A stretch of 16,933 nucleotides of DNA, taken from NCBI GenBank assembly GCA_031546715.1, contig JAVBKA010000011.1:1-16933 (forward strand). The letters are read 5' to 3'. The notes under the pieces were generated by a model that was not told the origin of the DNA, did no database searches, and was given only the letters and a program-made list of their open reading frames with translations. Shown here piece by piece: positions 1-7,169 of the stretch. The stretch is from JAVBKA01 sp031546715. Lineage in GTDB: Bacteria; Bacillota; Clostridia; Oscillospirales; UBA929. Position numbers and translations under genes: made by a program. Each line of letters starts with the position of its first letter. The first letter of the stretch is position 1.

Positions 1-24
1 ACGAGAAACCGTCGAACGTATTGC

Positions 25-54
25 AAACCTCGGGCGAACAAAGTTCGCCCCTAC
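25..54 (-). repeat. Short hairpin repeat, family D copy 1
   Basis: A 30-base element containing a perfect hairpin (GGGCGAAC, loop AAA, GTTCGCCC). Its reverse complement occurs without a mismatch at 6761-6790. It begins the first intergenic stretch. The rest of 55-154 holds another small hairpin (GGTGCG/CGCACC near 95-116) and an imperfect one at about 129-156 that runs into the next repeat. I see no gene in 1-448. Confidence 0.8.
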
Positions 55-154
55 AACCACCAACCCAAAACGCAACAACCCTCCGTTCGTAGGGTGCGAC
101 GTCCACGGCGCACCGCCGTTCTTGCCCACGCACCGTACCCCCAGGAGGGACGTG

Positions 155-302
155 CGCAACGCCGCTGTACTGTGTTGCGTTTTTTCTTGCGATTTTTTGG
201 TTCGCGCGGCTCAGAGTTGGATTTCGAGTCGTGCGCGACTCGATAAAAGGCGTTGCCTTTTAAAACCATGAGCTTTTGAAAAAGCTCATGCAAAAGTTTT
301 GC
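155..302 (+). repeat. Structured multi-hairpin repeat, family C copy 1
   Basis: Four or five hairpins follow one another. Hairpin a is CGCAAC/GTTGCG at 155-160 and 174-179, followed by six T, so it resembles a rho-independent terminator on the + strand. Hairpin b is a 7-bp stem with loop TGCG at 225-242. Hairpin c (244-262) has loop GTT. Hairpin d (267-290) is an 11-bp stem with a two-base loop. A short CAAAA/TTTTG palindrome ends the element. Other copies lie at 8775-8880 (reverse), 8896-9049 and 13471-13625. The stems are kept by paired changes between copies. It could insulate the xylan operon from upstream transcription. Confidence 0.85.
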
Positions 303-362
303 GCTTGACGCTAAAATTTTCTTTAATTTATACTCGCTTACTATATTCTTACCATTGCATAA

Positions 363-391
363 TTGACTTGTCAACGATATTATATTATTAT
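363..391 (+). promoter_or_regulatory. Promoter of the xylan cluster, with an overlapping dyad
   Basis: A -35 TTGACT (363-368) and a -10 TATTAT (386-391) are separated by 17 bases. This would start transcription near 398, giving a leader of about 50 bases before the first gene. An inverted repeat ACGATA ... TATCGT (about 373-393) spans the spacer and -10, where a repressor could sit. No regulator gene is in the window, so the operator idea is an inference. Confidence 0.65.
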
Positions 392-448
392 CGTCAAATA
401 TCCGCGCATTTTGTGAGTATTATACAAACAAAAAGAGAGTGATGTACA

Positions 449-1348
449 TTGCTAAATTTACAGGGCTTTATTAAAACCGTTACAGAAGCGTCCCTTTGTG
501 TGGAGGGCGTTCACGTCTACAGCGAGGCGCACGGCGTGGTTCAGCATGTGTTTACAGGCGGGGAGCGGCGGCATATTTTCTCAGGCTCAAAGGCGTTTAC
601 CTCCATGGGCGTTGGCATTGCCGTAAAGGAATGTTTCTTTAATCTTACTGACCGTGTTCTTGATTTCTTCCCTGAGTACAAATCCGCCGCCGCTGACGGT
701 TCGGAGAATATAACCCTCCGCGACCTGTTACAAATGCGTTGCGGACACGGCGACACGCTTTTCTTCACCGACCTCTTCCCAAGCAAGCAGTACAATGACT
801 GGGCGGAGCTGTTTTTCAAGCTACCCATGACCTACGGGGTGGGGGAACGCTCTCAGTACGACAACGGCTGTACATACATGCTTGGGCGAGTTATTGAAAA
901 ATGTTCAGGGCTTACTCTCAAGGAGTACCTAGAGCCGCGGCTGTTTGCACCACTCGGCATCAACGATGTCACATGGGACACAGACCCCGCGGGGCATAGT
1001 CTAGGGGCAATCGGACTGCACCTGACCACGGCGGAATACGCCTGTATGGGGCGACTGCTGCTTCAAAACGGGCAGTGGGAGGGCAAGGAAATCGTTCCCT
1101 CGGACTATGTTCAAAAAGCCTGCACGGACATTGTTCCCACGGAGCATATCGACCCCGAATGCACTCAAGGGTACGGCTATCAGCTCTGGCGTTGCACCTA
1201 TGACGGCGCATTCAGAGCAGACGGCAAGTACGGTCAGTTTTCCATTGTACTGCCTGAGCTAAGAGCCGTTGTGACCACGACTTCAAGATGCATCGGCAAT
1301 GCAAACGACATTTTAAGAGCTGTATGGGCAAATTTAGAAAATTGTTAA
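449..1348 (+). CDS. Serine hydrolase of the beta-lactamase/penicillin-binding-protein fold
   Basis: The 299-residue protein has the hallmarks of the serine beta-lactamase-like family (class C beta-lactamase, D-Ala-D-Ala peptidase, esterase EstB type). An SxxK motif is at S45-G-S-K48 in the expected context before a helix (AFTSMG). A YxN motif is at Y137-D-N139 followed by a typical helix. The third element around G259 to Q263 (DGKYGQ) replaces the usual KTG/HxG. The start is TTG, because the next in-frame Met is residue 53 and would lose the catalytic Ser and Lys; a weak GAGAG site lies upstream. No signal peptide or membrane segment is seen, so a cytoplasmic location is likely. It is the first gene after the promoter and ends 39 bases before the GH3 gene, so it is probably co-transcribed. 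In this setting it could be a deacylase acting on acylated xylo-oligosaccharides, but the substrate cannot be read from sequence. Confidence 0.85.
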   Translation: MLNLQGFIKTVTEASLCVEGVHVYSEAHGVVQHVFTGGERRHIFSGSKAFTSMGVGIAVKECFFNLTDRVLDFFPEYKSAAADGSENITLRDLLQMRCGHGDTLFFTDLFPSKQYNDWAELFFKLPMTYGVGERSQYDNGCTYMLGRVIEKCSGLTLKEYLEPRLFAPLGINDVTWDTDPAGHSLGAIGLHLTTAEYACMGRLLLQNGQWEGKEIVPSDYVQKACTDIVPTEHIDPECTQGYGYQLWRCTYDGAFRADGKYGQFSIVLPELRAVVTTTSRCIGNANDILRAVWANLENC

Positions 1349-1387
1349 AATATTACTACATTTTTAGCGAAAGAAAGGACTATTTAC

Positions 1388-3475
1388 ATGTTTGATTGCA
1401 AAAAAGAAGCACAAAAGCTAGTTTCTCAAATGACACTTGAGGAAAAGGTTTCCCAAATGTTGCACACCGCCGCCGCCATTGAGCGTCTCGGCGTACCCTC
1501 CTACAATTGGTGGAGCGAGGCACTTCACGGTGTCGCCAGAGCGGGGGTTGCCACCATGTTCCCCCAAGCAATCGGTCTTGCCGCAACCTTTGACACTGAA
1601 CTTCTGGAGGAAGTCGCAACCGTGATTTCTGACGAAGGTCGGGCAAAATTCAACGCTTTTCAGGAAGAGGGAGACCATGACATATTCAAAGGGTTGACTT
1701 TTTGGTCGCCTAACATCAACATTTTCAGAGACCCACGATGGGGACGAGGTCACGAAACTTATGGCGAAGACCCGTACCTAACCTCTCGTTTAGGCGTTGC
1801 CTTTATAGAAGGCTTACAGGGCGGCGACCCCAAGGTCATGAAAACTGCCGCCTGTGCAAAGCACTTTGCCGTTCACAGCGGTCCCGAAAGCGAACGCCAT
1901 GAATTTGACGCAATTGTCGATGAATACGACCTTTGGAACACTTATCTTCCCGCCTTTGAAGCGGCAGTTAAGGAGGGCAAAGTTGAAGCGGTTATGGGCG
2001 CGTACAACCGCACCAACGGTGAACCATGCTGTGGCAGCAAGACATTGCTTGGCGATATTTTAAGAGAAAAGTGGGGCTTTGACGGTCACGTCACCTCTGA
2101 CTGCTGGGCTATCCGTGACTTTCACCTTCACCACAAAGTCACGGCAACCGCTACGGACTCCGTGGCTCTCGCCGTCAGAAACGGCTGCGACTTAAACTGC
2201 GGCAACCTTTACGGTCACTGCATCGCCGCCGTCCACGAAGGACTGCTTACCGAAGCCGAGATTGACACCTCCGTCACCAGATTGATGACCACACGTATGC
2301 GACTGGGGCTGTTGGGCGCGCCTGAAAACAAGGTGTACTCCTCCGTACCCTACGAAGTGGTGGACTGCCCTGAACATCGTGCCTTTAACTTAGAAGTGGC
2401 AAGAAAATCTTTAATTTTACTTAAAAATGACGGCACGCTGCCACTTAACACTAAGGCAATAAAAACCATCGGCATAATTGGTCCAAACGCGGACAGCCGC
2501 CGCGCGCTAGAGGGTAACTACCAGCCCACCGCCTCGGATTTTACAACTCCGTTACAGGGAATCCGTTCAGCCGCTGAAGCCGAGGGCATTCGTATTATGT
2601 ACGCCCAAGGTTGTCATTTGTACAAGGAAAAATCTCACACCCTTTCCGCCATCACTAACGACCGCCTCTCCGAAGCCATCGCCGTCACAAAGCATAGTGA
2701 CGCTGTGGTGCTGTGCCTTGGGTTGGACGCTGACATTGAGGGCGAAGAGGGCGATACTGGAAATCAATTTGCAGGGGGCGACAAAACTGGGTTAAAGCTG
2801 ATGGTTGGTCAGCAGCATTTGCTCGAAAAGGTTGTTGAAGCCGCCAAGGGTAAGCCTGTAATTTTAGTGCTGATATCCGGCAGTGCCTTAGAGGTTTCAT
2901 GGGCTGACGAGCATGTAAACAGTATAATCCAAGCCTTTTACCCCGGCGCACAAGGCGGAAACGCCATTGCCGACCTAATTTTTGGCAAATTCAGCCCCGA
3001 AGGCAAGCTTCCTGTTACGTTCTACCGCTCCGAAAGTGATTTGCCTGATTTCCGTGATTACAGCATGACAAACCGCACTTATCGTTACTTTAAAGGTCAG
3101 GCGTTGTACCCCTTTGGTTATGGTCTGAGCTACACTAAATTCGAGCTGTCTGATGTTAGCCATAAAGACGGTAAGGTTTTCGCCAAGGTGACTAACATCG
3201 GCGACATGGTAGGAGGTCAAGCCGTGCAGGTCTATGCACAAATAGACGGCACTAAGGAAAACTGGAGCTTATGCGGCGTTTCTAAGGTGTTCTTAAAGCC
3301 CTCCGAAACTGCCGAGGTTGAGCTGACTATTCCCTCTGCCGCATTTTCAAGATACGACGCAAATGGCGATTTGCAACCACTGACAGGCAAGCGCACTCTC
3401 CACGTCGGCTTTAGTCAGCCAGACGCAAGAAGCGTCCAGCTCTTAGGTGCTCAGCCATACGTACTGGAAGTGTAA
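1388..3475 (+). CDS. Glycoside hydrolase family 3, beta-xylosidase/beta-glucosidase type
   Basis: The 695-residue enzyme would release monosaccharides from the non-reducing end of short beta-linked oligosaccharides. The N-terminal barrel shows the GH3 signature segments: YNWWSEALHG (39-48), RDPRWGRGHETYGEDPY (114-130), KH (158-159), and the nucleophile D238 in VTSDCWAI. The second domain starts near LKNDGTLPL and contains EGEEGD, a likely acid/base region. YPFGYGLSYT leads into a C-terminal fibronectin-III-like domain. The WWSEALHGVA form is usual in bacterial GH3 beta-xylosidases, which fits the neighbouring xylanase. There is no signal peptide, so it probably acts in the cytoplasm on imported xylo-oligosaccharides. 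GAAAGGA near 1372-1378 is the ribosome site. Its stop lies two bases before the xylanase start, suggesting translational coupling. Substrate choice between xylose and glucose is unproven. Confidence 0.93.
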   Translation: MFDCKKEAQKLVSQMTLEEKVSQMLHTAAAIERLGVPSYNWWSEALHGVARAGVATMFPQAIGLAATFDTELLEEVATVISDEGRAKFNAFQEEGDHDIFKGLTFWSPNINIFRDPRWGRGHETYGEDPYLTSRLGVAFIEGLQGGDPKVMKTAACAKHFAVHSGPESERHEFDAIVDEYDLWNTYLPAFEAAVKEGKVEAVMGAYNRTNGEPCCGSKTLLGDILREKWGFDGHVTSDCWAIRDFHLHHKVTATATDSVALAVRNGCDLNCGNLYGHCIAAVHEGLLTEAEIDTSVTRLMTTRMRLGLLGAPENKVYSSVPYEVVDCPEHRAFNLEVARKSLILLKNDGTLPLNTKAIKTIGIIGPNADSRRALEGNYQPTASDFTTPLQGIRSAAEAEGIRIMYAQGCHLYKEKSHTLSAITNDRLSEAIAVTKHSDAVVLCLGLDADIEGEEGDTGNQFAGGDKTGLKLMVGQQHLLEKVVEAAKGKPVILVLISGSALEVSWADEHVNSIIQAFYPGAQGGNAIADLIFGKFSPEGKLPVTFYRSESDLPDFRDYSMTNRTYRYFKGQALYPFGYGLSYTKFELSDVSHKDGKVFAKVTNIGDMVGGQAVQVYAQIDGTKENWSLCGVSKVFLKPSETAEVELTIPSAAFSRYDANGDLQPLTGKRTLHVGFSQPDARSVQLLGAQPYVLEV

Positions 3476-3477
3476 CC

Positions 3478-5127
3478 ATGAAAAAGACGATTGCTCTGCT
3501 TGCGCTGCTGTGCTTTTGTCTTTCGGGCTGTACCCCTTCGTTGAATATAATCACTCCATCCCTGCTACCGACTCCTTCGCCCTCAGAATCCCCGTCTGCG
3601 TCGCCTTCAACCTCGCCCGAACCCTCGCCCGAGCCGACCCCTGTACCGTCACCTCCCCCCAATGCGCTGGTATTTGCCGACTTTGAAAACGGTATACCAG
3701 AGGGCTTTTCGGGAAGAGGTGATGACACTGTGGAAATTTCCTCGGAAATTGCTCACACTGGCGTTAGCTCACTGAAATCCGTGGACAGGACGAAAAACTG
3801 GAACGGACCTACACTAGATGTAACGAAATACATTCAAGCAGGTACTAAATACAGTATTTCCCTGTGGGTTAGGGCTGATGAATATGCCACCGTCACCCTC
3901 TCCGCTCAGGAGGGGGAGGGCGCAGGCGCATCATATGCCAACATTGCCACCACCGCCGTTAGTCCAGAGGCGGGCTGGGTGGAGCTTTCGGGGGAGTATC
4001 GGTTTAACAGCACGGAGTATGCCACAATATACGTTGAAAGCGGGAGCTGGGATATGTCTTTTTACATTGACGATGTTTGTTTTGCCAAGCCAGACGCTGT
4101 TGCGTTAAATTTCGACCCCTCATTGCCCTCTCTTAAGGCGATATACAAAGACTATTTTCTAGTCGGGAACGTCGTTTCCGACCGTGACTTAACAGGCTCA
4201 CGAGCTGACGCGCTGAAACACCATTTTGACATACTTACCCCCGAAAACGCCATGAAACCCGGCTCTCTGTCAATGCTTGACGGCGTGTATGACTACTCTA
4301 GCGCAGACAAGCTTGTGGATTTTGCCGCAGAAGCAGGTCTGCTCATGCACGGACATACGCTGGCATGGCATCAGCAGTCCGCACCGTGGCTAGCTCCTGA
4401 GGGTACGGACTATGCACAGGCTCGCAAAAATCTCGAAGCCTATATTGCCAATGTCGCCACCCATTATGACGGAAAGGTAATCTCATGGGACGTTGTCAAC
4501 GAAGCCATTAATGACGGCGCTGGTCCTGTTGGCTGGAAGGACGCACTGCGGAAATCGCCGTGGTATACAGCCTATGAAAACGGCGGTAACGGTTGGGATT
4601 ACATAGAAGACGCCTTCCGTTTTGCCAAAAAGTACGCTCCTGATGCGGTGCTTTATTACAATGATTACAACCTAGATAACCCCGACAAAGCCTCCGCAGT
4701 CGCCTCCATGGTGAAGAGCATAAACGAAAAATATCAAGCCGAGGGCGGTAAGGGTCTGCTGATTGACGGTATCGGTATGCAAGGGCATTACAGTCTTGAC
4801 ACTAAGCCCGAAAACGTTGAAGCGTCTATTAACAGATTTACATCTCTGGGCGTGGAGGTCAGCATAACGGAGCTTGATGTGACGGCAGACGCGGCAGCTA
4901 TCAACGGTATGACCGAGGCACTTGCCAAGTCACAAGGGCGGTTGTATGCGCAACTAATGTTGATTTTTAAGAAGCATTCTGAAGACATAAAACGAGTAAC
5001 CTTTTGGGGAATTGACGACGGTACAAGCTGGCGCGCGCCCCGCTTCCCGTGCCTTTTTAACGAGGACTTGACGGCAAAAGAGGCGTTCTACTCCGTTAGT
5101 GACCCTGAGGGGTATTTGGAGCGATAA
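3478..5127 (+). CDS. Lipoprotein endo-1,4-beta-xylanase, GH10 with an N-terminal CBM
   Basis: The 549-residue protein starts with a lipoprotein signal peptide (lipobox LSGC, lipidated C18), then a Pro/Ser/Glu linker (about 30-61). A beta-sandwich carbohydrate-binding module of the CBM4/9/22 type follows (about 63-205). The GH10 barrel runs from about 212 to 545. GH10 landmarks are TPENAMK (254-260), GHTLAWHQQ (292-300), the acid/base E342 in WDVVNEA, the nucleophile E465 in SITELD, and WGIDDGTSWR (510-519). It is expected to be anchored on the outer face of the membrane and to cut the xylan backbone internally. The start ATG lies two bases after the GH3 stop, with GGAAG just upstream, so translation is probably coupled. 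The catalytic domain is complete. The downstream gap to uxuA holds two tandem repeats. Confidence 0.97.
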   Translation: MKKTIALLALLCFCLSGCTPSLNIITPSLLPTPSPSESPSASPSTSPEPSPEPTPVPSPPPNALVFADFENGIPEGFSGRGDDTVEISSEIAHTGVSSLKSVDRTKNWNGPTLDVTKYIQAGTKYSISLWVRADEYATVTLSAQEGEGAGASYANIATTAVSPEAGWVELSGEYRFNSTEYATIYVESGSWDMSFYIDDVCFAKPDAVALNFDPSLPSLKAIYKDYFLVGNVVSDRDLTGSRADALKHHFDILTPENAMKPGSLSMLDGVYDYSSADKLVDFAAEAGLLMHGHTLAWHQQSAPWLAPEGTDYAQARKNLEAYIANVATHYDGKVISWDVVNEAINDGAGPVGWKDALRKSPWYTAYENGGNGWDYIEDAFRFAKKYAPDAVLYYNDYNLDNPDKASAVASMVKSINEKYQAEGGKGLLIDGIGMQGHYSLDTKPENVEASINRFTSLGVEVSITELDVTADAAAINGMTEALAKSQGRLYAQLMLIFKKHSEDIKRVTFWGIDDGTSWRAPRFPCLFNEDLTAKEAFYSVSDPEGYLER

Positions 5128-5141
5128 TTGGCTTTTGTAAG

Positions 5142-5502
5142 GATTTACCACCCCGTCGCTTCGCGCCACCCTCCACAGAGGGGAATTTGGATGCGGTGGT
5201 TTACAGTTCGCTGTTTTTAGGGGAGTAGGATGCGTTATTTTTCCTATTCCCCTCCCTTGGAGGGGTGACAACCGCAGTTGGCGGGGTGGTTTACCTCCTG
5301 ACAATTTTATAAACTAAATAAAGATTTACCACCCCGTCGCTTCGCGCCACCCCTCCACAGAGGGGAATTTGGATGCGGTGGTTTTAAAATCACTGTTTTT
5401 AGGGGAAGTAAGATGCGTTATTTTTCCTATTCCCCTCCCTTGGAGGGGTGACAACCGCAGTTGGCGGGGTGGTTTACCTCCTGACAATTCTATAAACTAA
5501 AT
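5142..5502 (+). repeat. Two tandem 181-base palindromic units, family A (MITE-like)
   Basis: The units start at 5142 and 5323 and differ at only a small number of positions. Each begins with TACCACCCCG followed by two small hairpins. A longer hairpin (AGGGGA.TAGGA paired with TCCTATTCCCCT) is in the middle. The unit ends with the inverted counterpart CGGGGTGGTTTA. They therefore have inverted ends like a miniature transposable element but no coding capacity. They fill nearly all of the 386 bases between the xylanase and uxuA genes and stop just before the uxuA ribosome site. The central hairpins might weaken read-through into uxuA. Confidence 0.85.
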
Positions 5503-5513
5503 GAGGTGCATCT

Positions 5514-6587
5514 ATGAAAATGATTTTGCGCTGGTTTCCCTTTGGGGATGACAGCGTCACCCTTGAGCAAATTAAGCAAACCCCCGGTGTCAGCGGTGTG
5601 GCGACGTGTTTGCCGAAGATTCCCGTGGGGCAAGTTTGGGATATTGAAACCCTTAGTGTGCTTAAAAAGGAGATTAGTGACGCAGGACTTGAAATGGAAG
5701 TCATTGAAAGCGTCAATATCCATGAGGACATTAAAAAGGGTCTGCCCTCGCGAGATATGTATATTGAAAACTACATAAAAACCCTTAGAAACCTCGGCAA
5801 AGTGGGTGTAAAGTGCCGTTGTTATAACTTTATGCCTGTAATTGACTGGGTTCGCAGTGACGTATCTCTCAAGCTTGCCGACGGCAGCTATGCAATGGCG
5901 TACCGTCACGGCGAGGTGCTTAAAATGAACCCCTTGACCATCGCCGAGGACATGAGCTCAAAGGCAAAGGGGTATTCCATGCCCGGCTGGGAGCCTGAAC
6001 GTCTTGAGGTTATGGCGAAGGATATTGAGTATTATCAGAGCCTGTCAGGGGAGCAGTATTGGGCAAATATGAAGTATTTTCTCGATGCGGTTGTCCCAAT
6101 TGCTGAGGAAAATGACATTAAAATGGCCATACATCCGGACGATCCCCCGTGGTCACTTTTCGGACTTCCCAAGGTGATAAACAGCTTTGAAAACATTGAA
6201 AAGTTCCTAGCTCTTAACAATAGTCCGTCAAATGGCTTGACACTTTGTACTGGCAGTCTAGGCGCGAACCTGTCAAACGATATCCCGAAGATTATTTCCA
6301 AGTTTACAGGGGAAAACAGGGTGCATTTTGCTCATATCAGAAATGTTAAGCACCTAAATGAAACGGATTTTGACGAAAGTGCCCATCTCAGCTCCTGCGG
6401 CGACCTTGACCTTTTTGAAATTGTCAAGGCTTTTTATGACGCAGGTTTTACAGGTTACATCCGCCCCGACCACGGCAGAATGATTTGGGGAGAACAGGCT
6501 CGTCCTGGTTATGGTCTGTACGATAGGGCGATTGGGGCGAATTATATTTTGGGTTTGTGGGAAGCGATTGAGAAGATGTCGCGGTGA
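5514..6587 (+). CDS. uxuA: Mannonate dehydratase
   Basis: The 357-residue protein removes water from D-mannonate to give 2-keto-3-deoxy-D-gluconate, a cytoplasmic step of glucuronate breakdown. Family landmarks are the N-terminal MILRWFPFGDDSVTLEQI, the CRCYNFMPVIDW segment (101-112), HPDDPP (207-212), C245 in LCTGSLG, H274 in AHIRN, and RPDHGR (317-322). These His, Cys and Asp residues form the metal site in the UxuA family. The length matches the shorter Gram-positive form. The ribosome site GAGGTG (5503-5508) is well placed for the ATG. It lies downstream of the xylanase and upstream of uxuB, in keeping with use of glucuronic acid side chains of xylan. Confidence 0.97.
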   Translation: MKMILRWFPFGDDSVTLEQIKQTPGVSGVATCLPKIPVGQVWDIETLSVLKKEISDAGLEMEVIESVNIHEDIKKGLPSRDMYIENYIKTLRNLGKVGVKCRCYNFMPVIDWVRSDVSLKLADGSYAMAYRHGEVLKMNPLTIAEDMSSKAKGYSMPGWEPERLEVMAKDIEYYQSLSGEQYWANMKYFLDAVVPIAEENDIKMAIHPDDPPWSLFGLPKVINSFENIEKFLALNNSPSNGLTLCTGSLGANLSNDIPKIISKFTGENRVHFAHIRNVKHLNETDFDESAHLSSCGDLDLFEIVKAFYDAGFTGYIRPDHGRMIWGEQARPGYGLYDRAIGANYILGLWEAIEKMSR

Positions 6588-6601
6588 TTGGGAAGCCCAA
6601 G

Positions 6602-6671
6602 GTTTGCTATGCATGGTGGTTGCTTTCGTCCGATTCAACGTAGAATCGGTATATTTTGGGGTAGACATTAA
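6602..6671 (+). repeat. Partial family B repeat (distal end only)
   Basis: These 70 bases match the last third of the complete family B copies at 6839-7043 and 13212-13413. They include the CCGATTC/GAATCGG hairpin (loop AACGTA) and end at the same GACATTAA. The matching part starts only 15 bases after the uxuA stop. The proximal part with the nested hairpin is absent, so this is a truncated copy. Confidence 0.8.
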
Positions 6672-6700
6672 ATTTTGTTAGTAGGTTGTTGTATTACGTT

Positions 6701-6724
6701 GTAGGGCAAGGGCTTGCTCTTGCC
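6701..6724 (+). repeat. Short GTAGGG-type hairpin
   Basis: GTAG is followed by a 6-bp stem GGCAAG/CTTGCC. The layout, GTAGGG then a hairpin, resembles family D at 6761-6790 and the GTAGGG hairpin near 91-116, although the stem sequence differs. The uxuA-uxuB gap of 582 bases consists of such elements and I see no convincing gene in it. Confidence 0.5.
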
Positions 6725-6760
6725 GTCCTCTTGGCGTTGCTGGATTTTGCGTAAATCGGC

Positions 6761-6790
6761 GTAGGGGCGAACTTTGTTCGCCCGAGGTTT
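6761..6790 (+). repeat. Short hairpin repeat, family D copy 2
   Basis: This is the exact reverse complement of 25-54 over 30 bases, with the stem GGGCGAAC/GTTCGCCC and loop TTT. It sits alone between a partial and a complete family B repeat. A GAGGTTT end is shared with a looser relative near 7066-7090. Confidence 0.8.
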
Positions 6791-6838
6791 GATGATACCT
6801 TTGGGGTGATTCGCCTAGGGCTTGCTGCAACTATGGTT

Positions 6839-7043
6839 TACTCTCATATTTTCTTTCGTTCCGCTCATGCCGCGGGGGCACTTCCTTTACGAAGGGTGGT
6901 AAAGACGATTGGCGGCAGACGTCTGCCGCCATCGTGCAAAGCACCCTTTTTCGTTGCTCAAGTGCCCATAGAACGTTTGCTGGCATGGTGGTTGCTTGCG
7001 TCCGATTCAGCCTAGAATCGGTATACTTTATCATCGACATTAA
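6839..7043 (+). repeat. Structured repeat with nested hairpin, family B copy 1
   Basis: About 205 bases, closely similar to the reverse complement of 13212-13413. An outer stem GGGCACTT (6876-6883) pairs with AAGTGCCC (6960-6967). A middle stem AAGGGTG (6892-6898) pairs with CACCCTT (6942-6948). The inner part is a 20-base perfect palindrome (6911-6930) extended by CGAT/ATCG. A separate CCGATTC/GAATCGG hairpin follows further on. Any reading frames across it are artefacts of the repeat. Confidence 0.85.
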
Positions 7044-7095
7044 TATTTGCTAGTCGCTCGTAGGAGCTACCCTTGCGGTCGTCCGAGGTTTCCCA

Positions 7096-7135
7096 AATTC
7101 CCCTCTGTGGAGGGATGCCCGAAGGGCGGGGTGGT
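7096..7135 (-). repeat. Single family A palindromic module
   Basis: In reverse orientation it reads ACCACCCCGCCC, loop TTC, GGGC, then the CCCCTC-type hairpin with GGGAATT. It is a single module rather than the paired 181-base unit found at 5142. It lies just upstream of the uxuB leader; the uxuB ribosome site (GGAGG, 7158-7162) is outside it. Confidence 0.8.
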
Positions 7136-7169
7136 ACCCACGCAGGCACATTAATATGGAGGTTTTACA

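Noticed and set aside
51..374. A 107-codon reverse frame over the first intergenic region
   Set aside because: It lies over family C copy 1 and the hairpins before it; the same composition appears in the other C copies.
1418..1753. Long reverse-strand frames across the GH3 gene
   Set aside because: They are shadows of a gene with strong family motifs on the + strand and have no promoter or ribosome site.
6806..7015. A 69-codon + frame in the uxuA-uxuB gap
   Set aside because: It is family B repeat sequence; the other B copy does not keep a comparable protein.
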